From positions 3,605,001 through 3,669,000 of the forward strand of contig NZ_CP013342.1 of NCBI RefSeq assembly GCF_001610975.1: a stretch of 64,000 nt of DNA. The letters are read 5' to 3'. How positions within the stretch are numbered: position 1 is the first letter of the stretch; every line of letters begins with the position of its first letter. Below the pieces are notes generated by a model, which was given only the letters and a program-made list of their open reading frames with translations, was not told the origin of the DNA and made no database searches. This document shows positions 17,521-27,908 of the stretch, in pieces. Source of the DNA: Sphingopyxis terrae subsp. terrae NBRC 15098. Lineage in GTDB: Bacteria; Pseudomonadota; Alphaproteobacteria; Sphingomonadales; Sphingomonadaceae. Both the position numbers and the translations under genes were made by a program.

Positions 17521-18426
17521 ATGCAATATTACCTGCCCTCGCTAAAGCAGATGCAATATCTCGTCGCGCTGCACGAGCATGGCCATTTCGGCCGCGCCGC
17601 CGATGCATGCAACGTCACCCAGTCGACGCTGTCGGCGGGCATCCGCGAGCTGGAAACCTTGCTCGGCCAGACCCTCGTCGAACGCACCCGCCGCGTCGTC
17701 CGCTTTACCGGGCTCGGCGACGCGATCGTCGAAAAGGCGCACCGGGTGCTGCGCGAGGCGGAGGAGCTTGCCGACATGGCCGCCGCCGCCTCGGCGCCGC
17801 TAGTGGGCGAATTGCGGATGAGCGTGATCCCGACGATCGCGCCTTTCCTGCTGCCCGACCTGTTGCCGCGGCTGCGCAAGGAACGCCCGTCGCTCAAGCT
17901 GTTCCTGCGCGAAGAGCCGAGCGCGCAGGCGTGTGAATCGCTGCACCACGGCCAGGTCGATTGCGTGCTGCTCGCCCTGCCCTACGCCTGCGGCGATGTG
18001 GAGAGCGAGGCGCTGTTCGACGACGCGCTGTTCGTCGCCTTCCCCGGCGATCAGTCGGAGGATCTTCCCGCAATGGTCAGCGCCGACCAGATCGACCCCG
18101 CGCAGATGCTGATGCTCGAGGACGGCCACTGCCTCAAAGACCACGCCCTTGCGGCGTGCAACCGCCCCGAACTGCGCGCGGGCGCACGCATGATGGGCAC
18201 TTCGCTCCATACGCTCGTGCAGATGGTCGACAACGGGCTGGGTATCACCATGTTGCCGCAGATGGCGATCGAGGCGGGCATACTCGACCACACCGACATC
18301 GACACCCGCCCGCTCGATTCCGACCACGACTGGCGCACCATCGCCCTCGTCTGGCGCAAGGGCAGCCCGCGCGCCGACGAATTCCGCATGCTCGCCGACA
18401 TTTTCCGCAAACACCGGGCAAATTGA
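17521..18426 (+). CDS. oxyR: OxyR-type LysR regulator of the peroxide response
   Basis: A 301-residue LysR-family activator. The N-terminal helix-turn-helix is MQYLVALHEHGHFGRAADACNVTQSTLSAGIRELE. In the sensing domain the segment QMLMLEDGHCLKDHALAAC places Cys204 and Cys213 nine residues apart, matching the peroxide-reactive Cys199/Cys208 pair of E. coli OxyR. The expected role is activation of catalase and peroxidase genes after disulfide formation. I chose the ATG that begins MQYYLPSLKQ; upstream in-frame codons look non-coding. No catalase gene lies nearby. Confidence 0.88.
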   Translation: MQYYLPSLKQMQYLVALHEHGHFGRAADACNVTQSTLSAGIRELETLLGQTLVERTRRVVRFTGLGDAIVEKAHRVLREAEELADMAAAASAPLVGELRMSVIPTIAPFLLPDLLPRLRKERPSLKLFLREEPSAQACESLHHGQVDCVLLALPYACGDVESEALFDDALFVAFPGDQSEDLPAMVSADQIDPAQMLMLEDGHCLKDHALAACNRPELRAGARMMGTSLHTLVQMVDNGLGITMLPQMAIEAGILDHTDIDTRPLDSDHDWRTIALVWRKGSPRADEFRMLADIFRKHRAN

Positions 18427-18595
18427 CCGACAGACCGCAACCGCGCCAAGGGCGCGCAGCAGTAAAGCGCCCGGCCGACAGCAGCCCCAATTATAAACTT
18501 ATGAAAGTCCCGCGTCGATATATTGGTCCCCGGCGATCGAATGATCGCTAACGACCCCATGGCAGTCGCGGCGAATATTGATTATCGAACGCCCG

Positions 18596-18955
18596 ATGCG
18601 GCTTATGATTTCGGCCTTTTCTTTGCTCGCGGCGTCCGTCGTGATCACCTGTGTTATCGCGAGCGAGATGGAGCGAATCCCGGAGATCACGCGAGATCTC
18701 CCAGCAACATACGCCGAGGGTGAGCCGATCTTCGATGCGAGGCTGAAAGCTCGCTTCCCCCTCGGCACTGCTGAAAACGCCATCATCGAGGAGTTGGAGC
18801 GACAAGGTTTCTCAATCAAAGAGGGGCCACATGGTCGGTTCGCCACATTCGTAGAGAAGAAGCTGATCGTCTCAAACATATGGAATGTCGGCTGGGAGGC
18901 CGAAAACGGGGCGGTCTCGAAGATATGGGGGGTATATGGTGGTCGCGGCCCGTAA
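18596..18955 (+). CDS. Hypothetical exported or membrane-anchored protein (119 aa)
   Basis: A 119-residue protein that starts with a hydrophobic segment (LMISAFSLLAASVVITCVIA), probably a signal peptide or single anchor. A soluble domain follows with FPLGTAENAIIEELERQGFSI and a C-terminal WNVGWEAENGAVSKIWGVYGG. This pattern, a helix pair followed by a small beta sheet, resembles other small periplasmic proteins but matches no family I can name. The start is uncertain: ATG at 18596 or 18605, or TTG at 18578. It has lower GC than its neighbours. Confidence 0.5.
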   Translation: MRLMISAFSLLAASVVITCVIASEMERIPEITRDLPATYAEGEPIFDARLKARFPLGTAENAIIEELERQGFSIKEGPHGRFATFVEKKLIVSNIWNVGWEAENGAVSKIWGVYGGRGP

Positions 18956-18994
18956 AGCAGCTAACCATCCCAAGCCGTCCCTTCCGCCCGCTCC

Positions 18995-19435
18995 CTAATC
19001 CCAGCCCTCCGCGCGCTCTTGATCGGCCGCGCGCGGTTCGACCCAGCGGACGGCGCCGTCAGCCAGCGTCTCGCGCTTCCACAGCATGACGTCGGTCTTC
19101 AGCCGGTCGATCAGAAAGGTGCAGGCAGCGAGCGCTTCGGCGCGGTGCGGGCTGCTGGCGAGGACGAGCACGATCGCCTCGCCCGGCGCCATCGCGCCGA
19201 CGCGGTGGATCAGCGTCAGCGCCGGCAGCCGCCAGCGGTCCGCGGCGGCGTGCGCCAGGTCGGCGAGGCCGCGCTCGGTCATTTGGGGGTGATGTTCGAG
19301 GAACAATTGGATCACGCCGTCGTCGCCGCGCACCCGGCCGACGAAGCTAGCGGTAGCGCCGTGCCCGCCCGCGTCGTGGCGGTCGGTCTCGGTCGCAAAG
19401 TCGATCGCCGCGTCCTGGACGACGACGCGGATCAT
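18995..19435 (-). CDS. moaE: Molybdopterin synthase catalytic subunit
   Basis: A 146-residue MoaE, the large subunit of molybdopterin synthase that receives sulfur from MoaD thiocarboxylate to make the dithiolene of the molybdenum cofactor. Typical segments are GATASFVGRVRGDD, LFLEHHPQMTERGL, HRVGAMAPGEAIVLVLASSPHR and FLIDRLKTDVMLWKRET with the active lysines. The ATG overlaps the moaD stop as ATGA. Cofactor demand is hinted at in this window by the 2Fe-2S subunit of a molybdenum-hydroxylase type at 59.3 kb. Confidence 0.92.
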   Translation of the reverse strand: MIRVVVQDAAIDFATETDRHDAGGHGATASFVGRVRGDDGVIQLFLEHHPQMTERGLADLAHAAADRWRLPALTLIHRVGAMAPGEAIVLVLASSPHRAEALAACTFLIDRLKTDVMLWKRETLADGAVRWVEPRAADQERAEGWD

Positions 19436-19689
19436 CCGCCCGTCACCGGCGGGAACAACGCGACGTCGCGGGCGCCGGCAAGCGCCGCGTCATTGCCCAT
19501 CATCTGGCCGTCGATCGCGACGCGAATCCGCGCCGGATCGGCAAAGGCCCGGGCGCCGCGGTCGTCGCGCGCGGCGAGCCATGCGATCAGGTCGGACGCG
19601 GTCGCGACATTGGCGGGCGGTTCGACCTGCTCCTCGCCGCATCCCATGCGTTCGCGCACCCAGGCGAAATAGGCGAGCTGCAGCGCCAC
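19432..19689 (-). CDS. moaD: Molybdopterin synthase sulfur carrier subunit
   Basis: An 85-residue ubiquitin-like MoaD ending in the required diglycine (LFPPVTGG), the site of thiocarboxylation. The N-terminus LQLAYFAWVRERMGC and the internal RIRVAIDGQMM are typical. I infer a GTG start six bases after the pgsA stop, since the ORF has no ATG in a suitable place. The stop overlaps moaE. The frame upstream runs through pgsA as a shadow and is not coding. Confidence 0.88.
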   Translation of the reverse strand: MALQLAYFAWVRERMGCGEEQVEPPANVATASDLIAWLAARDDRGARAFADPARIRVAIDGQMMGNDAALAGARDVALFPPVTGG

Positions 19690-19694
19690 CGGCG

Positions 19695-20267
19695 TCAGTC
19701 CATATGCTTCAGGCCGACGCGCAGATAATCCCAGCCGGTGATCATCGTCAGCACCGCCGCGCCCCACAGGGTGGCCAGGCCGACGCTGCGGACCCATTCC
19801 ATAGCGGGCAGCGCGCCCGCCAGGATCAGCGCGCCGAACGAGACAAGCTGAAAGGTCGTCTTCCATTTGGCGAGCCGGGTGACCGGCATCGACACCTGCA
19901 AGGTCGCGAGGAATTCGCGCAGCCCCGACACGATGATCTCGCGCAGCAGAATGACGAGCGCGGCGATGACGTGGATGCCGGTGATGTCGCGCGTGAAGAC
20001 GAGCAGCAGGATCACCGCCGCGATCATGATCTTGTCGGCGATGGGATCGAGGAAGGCGCCGAGCCGCGACACGGTGCCGCGCGCGCGGGCAACATAGCCG
20101 TCGAAATAATCGGTGATGCCCATCAGGCAGTAGAGGACGAAGGCCAGCGCATAATAGAGCGGCGCCGGCTGGTGCGTCCCCTCGCGCGCGCCCGGCCACA
20201 GCAGCGCCAGCAGGATCGGAACCGTCAGGATGCGCGAAAGCGTCAAGATGTTCGGTAGGCTGAGCAT
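19695..20267 (-). CDS. pgsA: CDP-diacylglycerol--glycerol-3-phosphate 3-phosphatidyltransferase
   Basis: A 190-residue integral membrane enzyme making phosphatidylglycerophosphate, the committed step to phosphatidylglycerol and cardiolipin. The CDP-alcohol phosphotransferase motif D-G-x2-A-R-x8-G-x3-D-x3-D is complete in FDGYVARARGTVSRLGAFLDPIADK. Several hydrophobic helices follow. The start MLSLPNILTLSRIL is typical. It leads the run pgsA-moaD-moaE with only a few bases between genes. It diverges from the MFS transporter gene, which may also act on phospholipids. Confidence 0.93.
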   Translation of the reverse strand: MLSLPNILTLSRILTVPILLALLWPGAREGTHQPAPLYYALAFVLYCLMGITDYFDGYVARARGTVSRLGAFLDPIADKIMIAAVILLLVFTRDITGIHVIAALVILLREIIVSGLREFLATLQVSMPVTRLAKWKTTFQLVSFGALILAGALPAMEWVRSVGLATLWGAAVLTMITGWDYLRVGLKHMD

Positions 20268-20402
20268 GACCCCTGATCGCGCGAAAGTTCCAAAATGGGC
20301 TTTGACCGTCCAAGCCCTAACCGATAAGCCCCCCGGGCGACAACCGAATTGCCCCTTTGGCGCGGCCGGGTCGCTATGTCGGACTGCAATGATGGAATTT
20401 CA

Positions 20403-21698
20403 ATGACCGGATCCTTTGCGCTTTTGAAGCAACGCCGGTTCCTTCCCCTGTTCGTCACGCAATTGCTCGGCGCGTTCAACGACAATCTGTTCAAGAATGC
20501 GATGGTGCTGTTCGTCGTCTACGGCGTCTTCAACGACGAAGCGTCCGAAACGCTGTTCAGCGCGGTCGCGACCGGGCTGTTCATCCTGCCCTTCTTCCTC
20601 CTGTCGGCGCTCGCCGGGCAGCTTGCCGACACGCGCGACAAGGCGATGATCATCCGCATCGTCAAATTCTGCGAAATCCTCATCATGGCGGTCGGCGGCA
20701 CCGGGCTCGTCCTCGCATGGATGGGCTGGGCGGTGCATCTGGTCGCCATTCCGCTGATGATGCTGGCGCTGTTTTCGATGGGCATCCACTCGACCTTCTT
20801 CGGTCCGATCAAATATGCGATCCTGCCGCAGCATCTGGAAAGCGACGAGGTGCTGGGCGGCACCGGGCTGGTCGAGGCCGGCACCTATATCGCGATCCTC
20901 GCGGGCACGATCCTCGCAGGTATCATCGACGTCGAATGGGCGGCGCTCGGCGTCGTGCTCGTCGCCTTCATCGGCTACTGGACCGGGCGCAAGGTGCCGC
21001 CCGCGCCGCCGCAGCACGAGGAAACGGGGATCGACTGGCACATCGTCCGCTCGTCGATCGCGCTGGTGCGCGGCACGATGCATATCAAGCGGCTCTATCT
21101 CGCGATCCTGTCGATCAGCTTCTTCTGGACGATTGGCGCGGTGCTGTTCATCCAGTTCCCGCCGCTGGTGAAGAATATCCTCCACGCCGACAAGAGCGTC
21201 GCGAGCCTGTTCCTCGCGGTCTTCTCGATCGGCATCGCGATCGGCTCGGTCGCGGTCAACCGGCTGCTCAAGGGCGAGGTATCGGCGCGCTACAGCCCGG
21301 CGAGCGTCGTCGTGATGGGCGCGTTCGTCGTCGCCTTCTATTTCGTCTGCCGCAACTGGGAGCAGGATCCCGCGGGCACGCTCTACGGCATCGGCGGCTT
21401 TTTAAACCACGCCGATGTCATCCCGCTGCTCGCCAGCCTGATGGGCATCGCGATCAGCGGCGGCATGTTCGTCGTGCCGCTCTATGCCTTCCTGACCACC
21501 ACCGTGCCCAAGGACCAGACCGCGCGCACCGTCGCGGCGAACAATATCGTCAATTCGGGCGCGATGGTCGCGGGCTCGCTGCTCGCTATCGGGCTCGGCT
21601 TCGCGGGCGTCGGCGTCGTCGATCAGCTGTTGATGAGCGCGGTCATGTGCCTGATCTCGGCGTGGCTCGCGGTCAAGCTCCACCGCGCCTGCGACTGA
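20403..21698 (+). CDS. MFS transporter, LplT-like (lysophospholipid transporter family)
   Basis: A 431-residue membrane protein with about 12 hydrophobic segments. The N-terminus LPLFVTQLLGAFNDNLFKNAMVLF is the hallmark of the LplT/Aas transporter group that flips lysophospholipids inward for reacylation. In many proteobacteria it is fused or next to an acyltransferase (Aas); none is seen here. I chose the start MTGSFALLKQRRFLP; an upstream ATG at 20376 is possible. It is divergent from pgsA, another phospholipid gene, and convergent with rlpA. Confidence 0.8.
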   Translation: MTGSFALLKQRRFLPLFVTQLLGAFNDNLFKNAMVLFVVYGVFNDEASETLFSAVATGLFILPFFLLSALAGQLADTRDKAMIIRIVKFCEILIMAVGGTGLVLAWMGWAVHLVAIPLMMLALFSMGIHSTFFGPIKYAILPQHLESDEVLGGTGLVEAGTYIAILAGTILAGIIDVEWAALGVVLVAFIGYWTGRKVPPAPPQHEETGIDWHIVRSSIALVRGTMHIKRLYLAILSISFFWTIGAVLFIQFPPLVKNILHADKSVASLFLAVFSIGIAIGSVAVNRLLKGEVSARYSPASVVVMGAFVVAFYFVCRNWEQDPAGTLYGIGGFLNHADVIPLLASLMGIAISGGMFVVPLYAFLTTTVPKDQTARTVAANNIVNSGAMVAGSLLAIGLGFAGVGVVDQLLMSAVMCLISAWLAVKLHRACD

Positions 21699-21719
21699 CG
21701 CCCGCCGCCCTCTTTCGCC

Positions 21720-22274
21720 TCAGCGCTCCCCCGCCGCCAGCCGCGCGCGCAGCGCCGCAAGCTCGCGCGGTGGCAAGGGGGCGAGCGCCGCCGCCGGCTT
21801 GCCCTTGCGCAGCCGAGCGCGATCCTCGTCGGACGGTTCGACTCGCCGCACGCGCACCGGCACCACGCCATGGCGGTGCGCGCCGAGAGCTTCGGCGGCG
21901 CCTTTCGACAGGTCGATGATGCGCCCGCCGCCGGCGAACGGCCCGCGGTCGTTGACGCGCACGACGATCCGCCGCCCGCTGTCGAGCGCCGTCACCTCGA
22001 CATAGGTCGGCAGCGGCAGCGTGGTATGCGCGGCGGTGATCCAGCCGGGCCGGAATTTCTCGCCATTTGCGGTGCGATTGCCCGATTCGCTGCCGTACCA
22101 GCTCGCATAGCCGACGGCGTCATAGGCAGGCGCGGCGGCGGGGACATAGGTCGCTCCGCGGACCGCATAGGGCTTGCCGATCCGCACCGGCGTATCGGCC
22201 ACCGGGCGATATTGGCCGCCCGCGCAGGCGGCCAGCGCCAGCATGGCAAGCCCCGCCCCCGCCGCGCGCAGCAT
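21720..22274 (-). CDS. rlpA: RlpA-family septal ring lytic transglycosylase-like lipoprotein
   Basis: A 184-residue lipoprotein. The signal MLRAAGAGLAMLALAACAGG ends in a lipobox with the acylated Cys17. The double-psi beta-barrel runs through VGYASWYGSESGNRTANGEKF, AAHTTLPLPTYVEVTALDSGR and RVNDRGPFAGGGRIIDLSKGAAEALG. RlpA acts on naked glycan strands at the division septum. No SPOR domain is present, so septal targeting would need another means. The serB stop lies just upstream on the same strand (three-base gap), so they may be co-transcribed. Confidence 0.85.
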   Translation of the reverse strand: MLRAAGAGLAMLALAACAGGQYRPVADTPVRIGKPYAVRGATYVPAAAPAYDAVGYASWYGSESGNRTANGEKFRPGWITAAHTTLPLPTYVEVTALDSGRRIVVRVNDRGPFAGGGRIIDLSKGAAEALGAHRHGVVPVRVRRVEPSDEDRARLRKGKPAAALAPLPPRELAALRARLAAGER

Positions 22275-22277
22275 CGC

Positions 22278-23162
22278 CTATCCCATCACCCACTGGCGCC
22301 GCGCATAGCCCTGCGCCCACAAAAGCGCGGTCAGGTCGTGGTGGCGGATCGCCGCATCGGCGGCCGCGGCGGCGGCGGGATGCGGGTGATAGCCGATCCC
22401 GAGCCCCGCCGACGTGATCATCGGAATATCGTTCGCGCCGTCGCCGACCGCCAGCGTGTCGCCCAGCGTCAGCCCGCGCGCCGCGGCCTCGGCGCGCAGC
22501 GTTTCGAGCTTCGCCGAGCTGTCGACGATCGGTTCGGCAACCTTGCCGGTCAGCTTGCCGCCGGCGATCTCCAGCTCGTTCGCGACCACCTTGTCGAAGC
22601 CGATCGCTTCGGCAACCGGCGCGGCAAAGGGCAGGAAACCGCCCGACACCAGCACCGACCAGGCGCCATTCGCCTTCATCGTCTGGACCAGCGTGCGCGC
22701 ACCGCGGGTCAGTCTGACGCGTTCCGCCCGGCATTCGGCGATCGTCGCCTCGGCCATGCCGCGGAGCAGCCCGACGCGCTCGATCAGCGCGGCGCGAAAA
22801 TCTAGTTCGCCGCGCATCGCGCGTTCGGTGATCGCGGCGATCTGCGGCTTGATCCCGGCATAGTCGGCCAGTTCGTCGATGCATTCGACGGTGATCATTG
22901 TCGAATCCATGTCGGCGATGATCAGCTTCTTCGTCCGGTCGCCAAGCGGCTGGACGACGACGTCGAGCGCGCCATGATCCATTTTTGCCAGTTCGGCGCG
23001 CGCGCTGACCAGACTGCCCTGAAAGAAGATGTCCGCGGCGTCGCCCTCGTCGATCCAGTGCGGCGCGCCCACCTCATGTCCTGTCGCATCGAGACGGTCG
23101 ATCGCTTCGCGGACCACCTCGCCCGTCAGCTTCCCGGCTGCTATCAGCGTTGCAACGAACAT
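22278..23162 (-). CDS. serB: Phosphoserine phosphatase
   Basis: A 294-residue SerB catalysing the last step of serine synthesis. The N-terminal ~75 residues form the ACT-like region ([17 protein letters not shown]). The HAD core begins at [22 protein letters not shown] with the catalytic aspartates, then [45 protein letters not shown]. The start is firm: an AAGGAG ribosome site lies seven bases before the ATG. That ATG shares two bases with the miaA ATG on the other strand (CATG). Confidence 0.93.
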   Translation of the reverse strand: MFVATLIAAGKLTGEVVREAIDRLDATGHEVGAPHWIDEGDAADIFFQGSLVSARAELAKMDHGALDVVVQPLGDRTKKLIIADMDSTMITVECIDELADYAGIKPQIAAITERAMRGELDFRAALIERVGLLRGMAEATIAECRAERVRLTRGARTLVQTMKANGAWSVLVSGGFLPFAAPVAEAIGFDKVVANELEIAGGKLTGKVAEPIVDSSAKLETLRAEAAARGLTLGDTLAVGDGANDIPMITSAGLGIGYHPHPAAAAAADAAIRHHDLTALLWAQGYARRQWVMG

Positions 23163-24120
23163 GGCATCTCCTTCTTCTTCCTTCACGCACCGTCCACCGG
23201 TGGCGCTTATCGCTGGCCCCACCGCCAGCGGCAAGAGCGCATTGGCGGTCGCCCTCGCCCAGGCGCTCGGCGACGCAGAGGTCGTCAACGCCGACGCGAG
23301 TCAGGTTTATGTGGACATCCCCCTCCTCTCGGCACGGCCGGACGCGGCGGAGATGGCCGGCATCCCGCATCGCCTCTTCGGTCATGTCGATGGCGGGTCC
23401 GCCCACAATGCGGCGCGTTGGGCCGAAGAAGCGCGCCGCACCCTGTCCCACGCGCACGCCGCGGGGAAGGTTCCCATCCTCGTCGGCGGCACCGGCCTCT
23501 ATCTGCGCACGCTGCTCGACGGCATCGCCCCGGTGCCCGAAATCGACCCGGATATTCGCGAAGCAGTGCGCGCCCTGCCCGTCGCCGACGCTTATGCCGC
23601 GCTCGCCAAAGCCGATCCCGCCGCTGCCGCCCGGCTCAATCCTGCCGACACGACCCGCATCGCGCGCGCGCTCGAGGTGGTGCGCGCGACCGGCCGGACG
23701 CTCGCTGCGTGGCAACAGGAACGCAGCGGCGGCATCGCCGAGGCGATCACGCTGGTGCCGCTCATTCTGCTGCCGCCGCGCGACTGGCTGCGCGAGCGCT
23801 GCGACACCCGCCTTGTGCGTATGTTCGACGGCGGCGCGATCGAGGAGGTCAGCGCGCTGCTCGCGCGCGGGCTCGACCCCGATCTGCCTGTCATGCGCGC
23901 GATCGGCGTGCCGCAGGTCGCGGCGCATGTCCGCGGCGAAAGCAGCCGCGAGACGGCGCTCGAGGCGGCGCAAGCGGCGACCCGCCAATATGCGAAGCGG
24001 CAATATACCTGGTTCCGCCACCAGCCCCCCGCCGGATGGCCGCACCACGAAGAGTCATTATCCATCGATTCTATCAATCAAATCGCAATATTATTACGTG
24101 ATAGACTGTTGACAGGATAG
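23161..24120 (+). CDS. miaA: tRNA dimethylallyltransferase
   Basis: A 319-residue enzyme adding dimethylallyl to A37 of tRNAs reading UNN codons. The P-loop [47 protein letters not shown] and GVPQV with an arginine-rich C-terminal region are typical. The ATG at 23161 overlaps the serB ATG in the opposite direction and has no ribosome site; GTG at 23200, giving [13 protein letters not shown], is an alternative. The last 20 residues ([20 protein letters not shown]) are AT-rich and unlike the usual MiaA end; their DNA overlaps the probable ilvB promoter. Confidence 0.9.
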   Translation: MASPSSSFTHRPPVALIAGPTASGKSALAVALAQALGDAEVVNADASQVYVDIPLLSARPDAAEMAGIPHRLFGHVDGGSAHNAARWAEEARRTLSHAHAAGKVPILVGGTGLYLRTLLDGIAPVPEIDPDIREAVRALPVADAYAALAKADPAAAARLNPADTTRIARALEVVRATGRTLAAWQQERSGGIAEAITLVPLILLPPRDWLRERCDTRLVRMFDGGAIEEVSALLARGLDPDLPVMRAIGVPQVAAHVRGESSRETALEAAQAATRQYAKRQYTWFRHQPPAGWPHHEESLSIDSINQIAILLRDRLLTG

Positions 24121-24137
24121 AATCATATACCTATTGC
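24109..24137 (+). promoter_or_regulatory. Probable sigma-70-type promoter of ilvB
   Basis: TTGACA at 24109-24114 is a perfect -35 box. TATTGC at 24132-24137, 17 bases later, is a fair -10 box. It overlaps the last codons of miaA and lies 80 bases before the ilvB start. No leucine/isoleucine/valine-rich leader peptide could be found in the leader, unlike at leuA. Confidence 0.4.
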
Positions 24138-24216
24138 CCGCTGCCTGCTGCGGCGCAACAAGGCCGCGGACAGGCTGCGCCCAGCATCGGGCCGCACGAA
24201 GAAAGGAGCGCATGTC

Positions 24217-25971
24217 GTGAAGGAAATGAGTGGTGCCGACATGGTGGTTCAGGCGCTGGTCGACCTCGGGGTCGATACGGTGTTCGGCTATCCGGGCGGC
24301 GCGGTACTTCCGATCTACGACGCCCTCTTCAATCATCCCTCGATCAAGCATGTCCTCGTTCGCCACGAACAGGCCGCGACCCACGCGGCAGAGGGCTATG
24401 CGCGCTCGACCGGCAAGCCCGGGGTCGTGCTCGTCACCTCGGGGCCCGGCGCGACCAACGCCGTCACCGGCATCACCGACGCGCTGCTCGATTCGATCCC
24501 GATGGTCGTGCTGACGGGTCAGGTGCCGACGACGCTGATCGGCACCGACGCCTTTCAGGAATGCGACACGGTGGGCATCACGCGCCACTGCACCAAGCAT
24601 AATTATCTGGTCATGGACCCCGACCGGCTGGGCGCCGTGATTCACGAGGCTTTCTACATCGCGACGCACGGCCGCCCCGGCCCCGTCGTCATCGACATTC
24701 CGAAAAATGTGCAGGTCGCGACGGGCAGCTATAGCGTGCCCGAAAAGATCGAGCATCAAAGCTATCGTCCGCAGGTCGAACCCGATGCCGGCGCCATCGC
24801 GCAGGCGATCGACATGATCGCCGCGGCCGAACGCCCGATCTTCTATACCGGCGGCGGCGTCATCAACGCCGGCCCCGACGCCAGCGCGGCGCTGCGCCAG
24901 CTCGTCAGCCTGACCGGCGCACCGATCACCTCGACCCTGATGGGGCTGGGCGCCTTTCCGTCGGACGATCCGAAATGGCTGGGCATGCTCGGCATGCACG
25001 GCACCTATGAATCGAACATGGCGATGAACCGCGCCGACCTCATCATAGCGGTCGGCGCGCGCTTCGACGACCGCGTCACCGGCCGCCTCGACGCCTTCGC
25101 GCCCGAGGCGAAGAAGATCCACATCGACATCGACCGCAGCTCGATCAACAAGATCGTCCCGGTTGACATCGCGGTCGTCGGCGATGCCGGCCGCGCGCTC
25201 GACGCGCTGATCGCGGCCTGGGCCGACAAGGGCCACAAGGCGCGCGACCTTGGCGAATGGTGGCGCCGCATCGACGGCTGGCGCGCGACGCGCTGCCTCG
25301 ACTTCCCCGAAAAGAAGGACGCGGGCGCCGAAATCATGCCGCAGCGCGCGGTCAAGGCGCTCTTTGACGCGACCCGCGGCCGCGATCCGATCATCACGAC
25401 CGAGGTCGGCCAGCACCAGATGTGGGCGGCGCAGCATTTCGGCTTTGCCGCGCCCAACCGCTGGCTCACCTCTGGCGGGCTCGGCACGATGGGCTACGGA
25501 TTTCCCGCCGCCGTCGGCGCACAGATCGCGCACCCGAACCGCCTCGTCGTCTGCATCGCGGGCGAAGCCTCGCTGCAGATGAACATCCAGGAAATGGGCA
25601 CGGTCAGCCAGTACCGCCTGCCGGTGAAGATCTTCATCCTCAATAATGAATGGATGGGGATGGTCCGCCAGTGGCAGGAACTGACCTACGAAAGCCGCTA
25701 TTCGAACAGCTATTCGGACAGCCTGCCCGATTTCGTGAAACTGGCCGCCGCCTATGGCTGGACCGGCCTCAGGATCGACACGCTAGGCGAGCTTGAGGAC
25801 GGCATCCGGCAGATGATCGAGACGCCGGGTCCGGTGATCGTCGACTGCCGCGTCGCCAAGCTCGCCAACTGCTTCCCGATGATCCCGTCGGGCGCGGCGC
25901 ACACCGACATGATCCTCCAGCCGAGCGACGTCACCGGGACGATGGACGACGAAGCGAAAGCGCTGGTGTGA
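24217..25971 (+). CDS. ilvB: Acetolactate synthase, large (catalytic) subunit
   Basis: A 584-residue ThDP enzyme that condenses pyruvate to acetolactate for valine and leucine, or with 2-oxobutyrate for isoleucine. The GTG start is supported by AGGAG eight bases upstream. The catalytic Glu51 lies in RHEQAATHAAEGYAR. FDDRVTGRLDAFAP and LNNEWMGMVRQWQEL are typical. The metal-binding GDx motif reads GEAS (Glu450 in place of Asp), a conservative change worth noting. ilvN and ilvC follow with repeat-filled gaps of about 160 and 90 bases. Confidence 0.95.
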   Translation: MKEMSGADMVVQALVDLGVDTVFGYPGGAVLPIYDALFNHPSIKHVLVRHEQAATHAAEGYARSTGKPGVVLVTSGPGATNAVTGITDALLDSIPMVVLTGQVPTTLIGTDAFQECDTVGITRHCTKHNYLVMDPDRLGAVIHEAFYIATHGRPGPVVIDIPKNVQVATGSYSVPEKIEHQSYRPQVEPDAGAIAQAIDMIAAAERPIFYTGGGVINAGPDASAALRQLVSLTGAPITSTLMGLGAFPSDDPKWLGMLGMHGTYESNMAMNRADLIIAVGARFDDRVTGRLDAFAPEAKKIHIDIDRSSINKIVPVDIAVVGDAGRALDALIAAWADKGHKARDLGEWWRRIDGWRATRCLDFPEKKDAGAEIMPQRAVKALFDATRGRDPIITTEVGQHQMWAAQHFGFAAPNRWLTSGGLGTMGYGFPAAVGAQIAHPNRLVVCIAGEASLQMNIQEMGTVSQYRLPVKIFILNNEWMGMVRQWQELTYESRYSNSYSDSLPDFVKLAAAYGWTGLRIDTLGELEDGIRQMIETPGPVIVDCRVAKLANCFPMIPSGAAHTDMILQPSDVTGTMDDEAKALV

Positions 25972-25988
25972 TGATGGCAGACGCTCTT

Positions 25989-26124
25989 CATCCCCTCCCG
26001 CCTGCGCGAGGGGCAGCAAGGCTTGCGAACTTGTTCGCTCGCCGCAGCGGGGTGGGCACCGCAACGCCGCCTGCTCGATGCGCTCGCCCCCACCCCTCGA
26101 TCCCCTCCTGCAAGCGGGAGGGGA
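25989..26124. repeat. REP-like palindrome pair between ilvB and ilvN
   Basis: CCCCTCCCGCCTGCGCGAGGGG at 25992-26013 and CCCCTCCTGCAAGCGGGAGGGG at 26102-26123 are each self-complementary and resemble one another. They enclose about 90 bases with no gene. The second unit ends only eleven bases before the ilvN start, and the following AAGGAA serves as its ribosome site. Such elements typically recur through sphingomonad genomes. Confidence 0.55.
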
Positions 26125-26134
26125 AGGAATAACG

Positions 26135-27777
<1,643 letters not shown>

Positions 27778-27808
27778 TCGACGACGGGGGAAAGCGTTCC
27801 CTCTCTTT

Positions 27809-27897
27809 CCGCTCGTGCTGAGCCTGTCGAAGCACCGTTCTTCCTTCTTCCATCGTCGAAGAATAGAACCGCCCTTCGACAGGCTCGGGGCGAGCGG
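27809..27897. repeat. Large inverted repeat downstream of ilvC
   Basis: CCGCTCGTGCTGAGCCTGTCGAAGCACCG (27809-27837) pairs with GCCCTTCGACAGGCTCGGGGCGAGCGG (27871-27897), leaving a 33-base loop. The GAGCCTGTCGAAG core is a repeat type known to me from many sphingomonad genomes. It separates the ilv and bio genes and could act as a terminator or transcript stabiliser. Confidence 0.55.
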
Positions 27898-27908
27898 ATT
27901 TTCCTGTT

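Noticed and set aside
24121..24216. Possible branched-chain leader peptide before ilvB
   Set aside because: The leader shows no ORF rich in Leu, Ile or Val and no terminator hairpin.
24094..25533. A 479-residue minus-strand open frame opposite ilvB
   Set aside because: Shadow of a well-supported gene; no recognisable domains.
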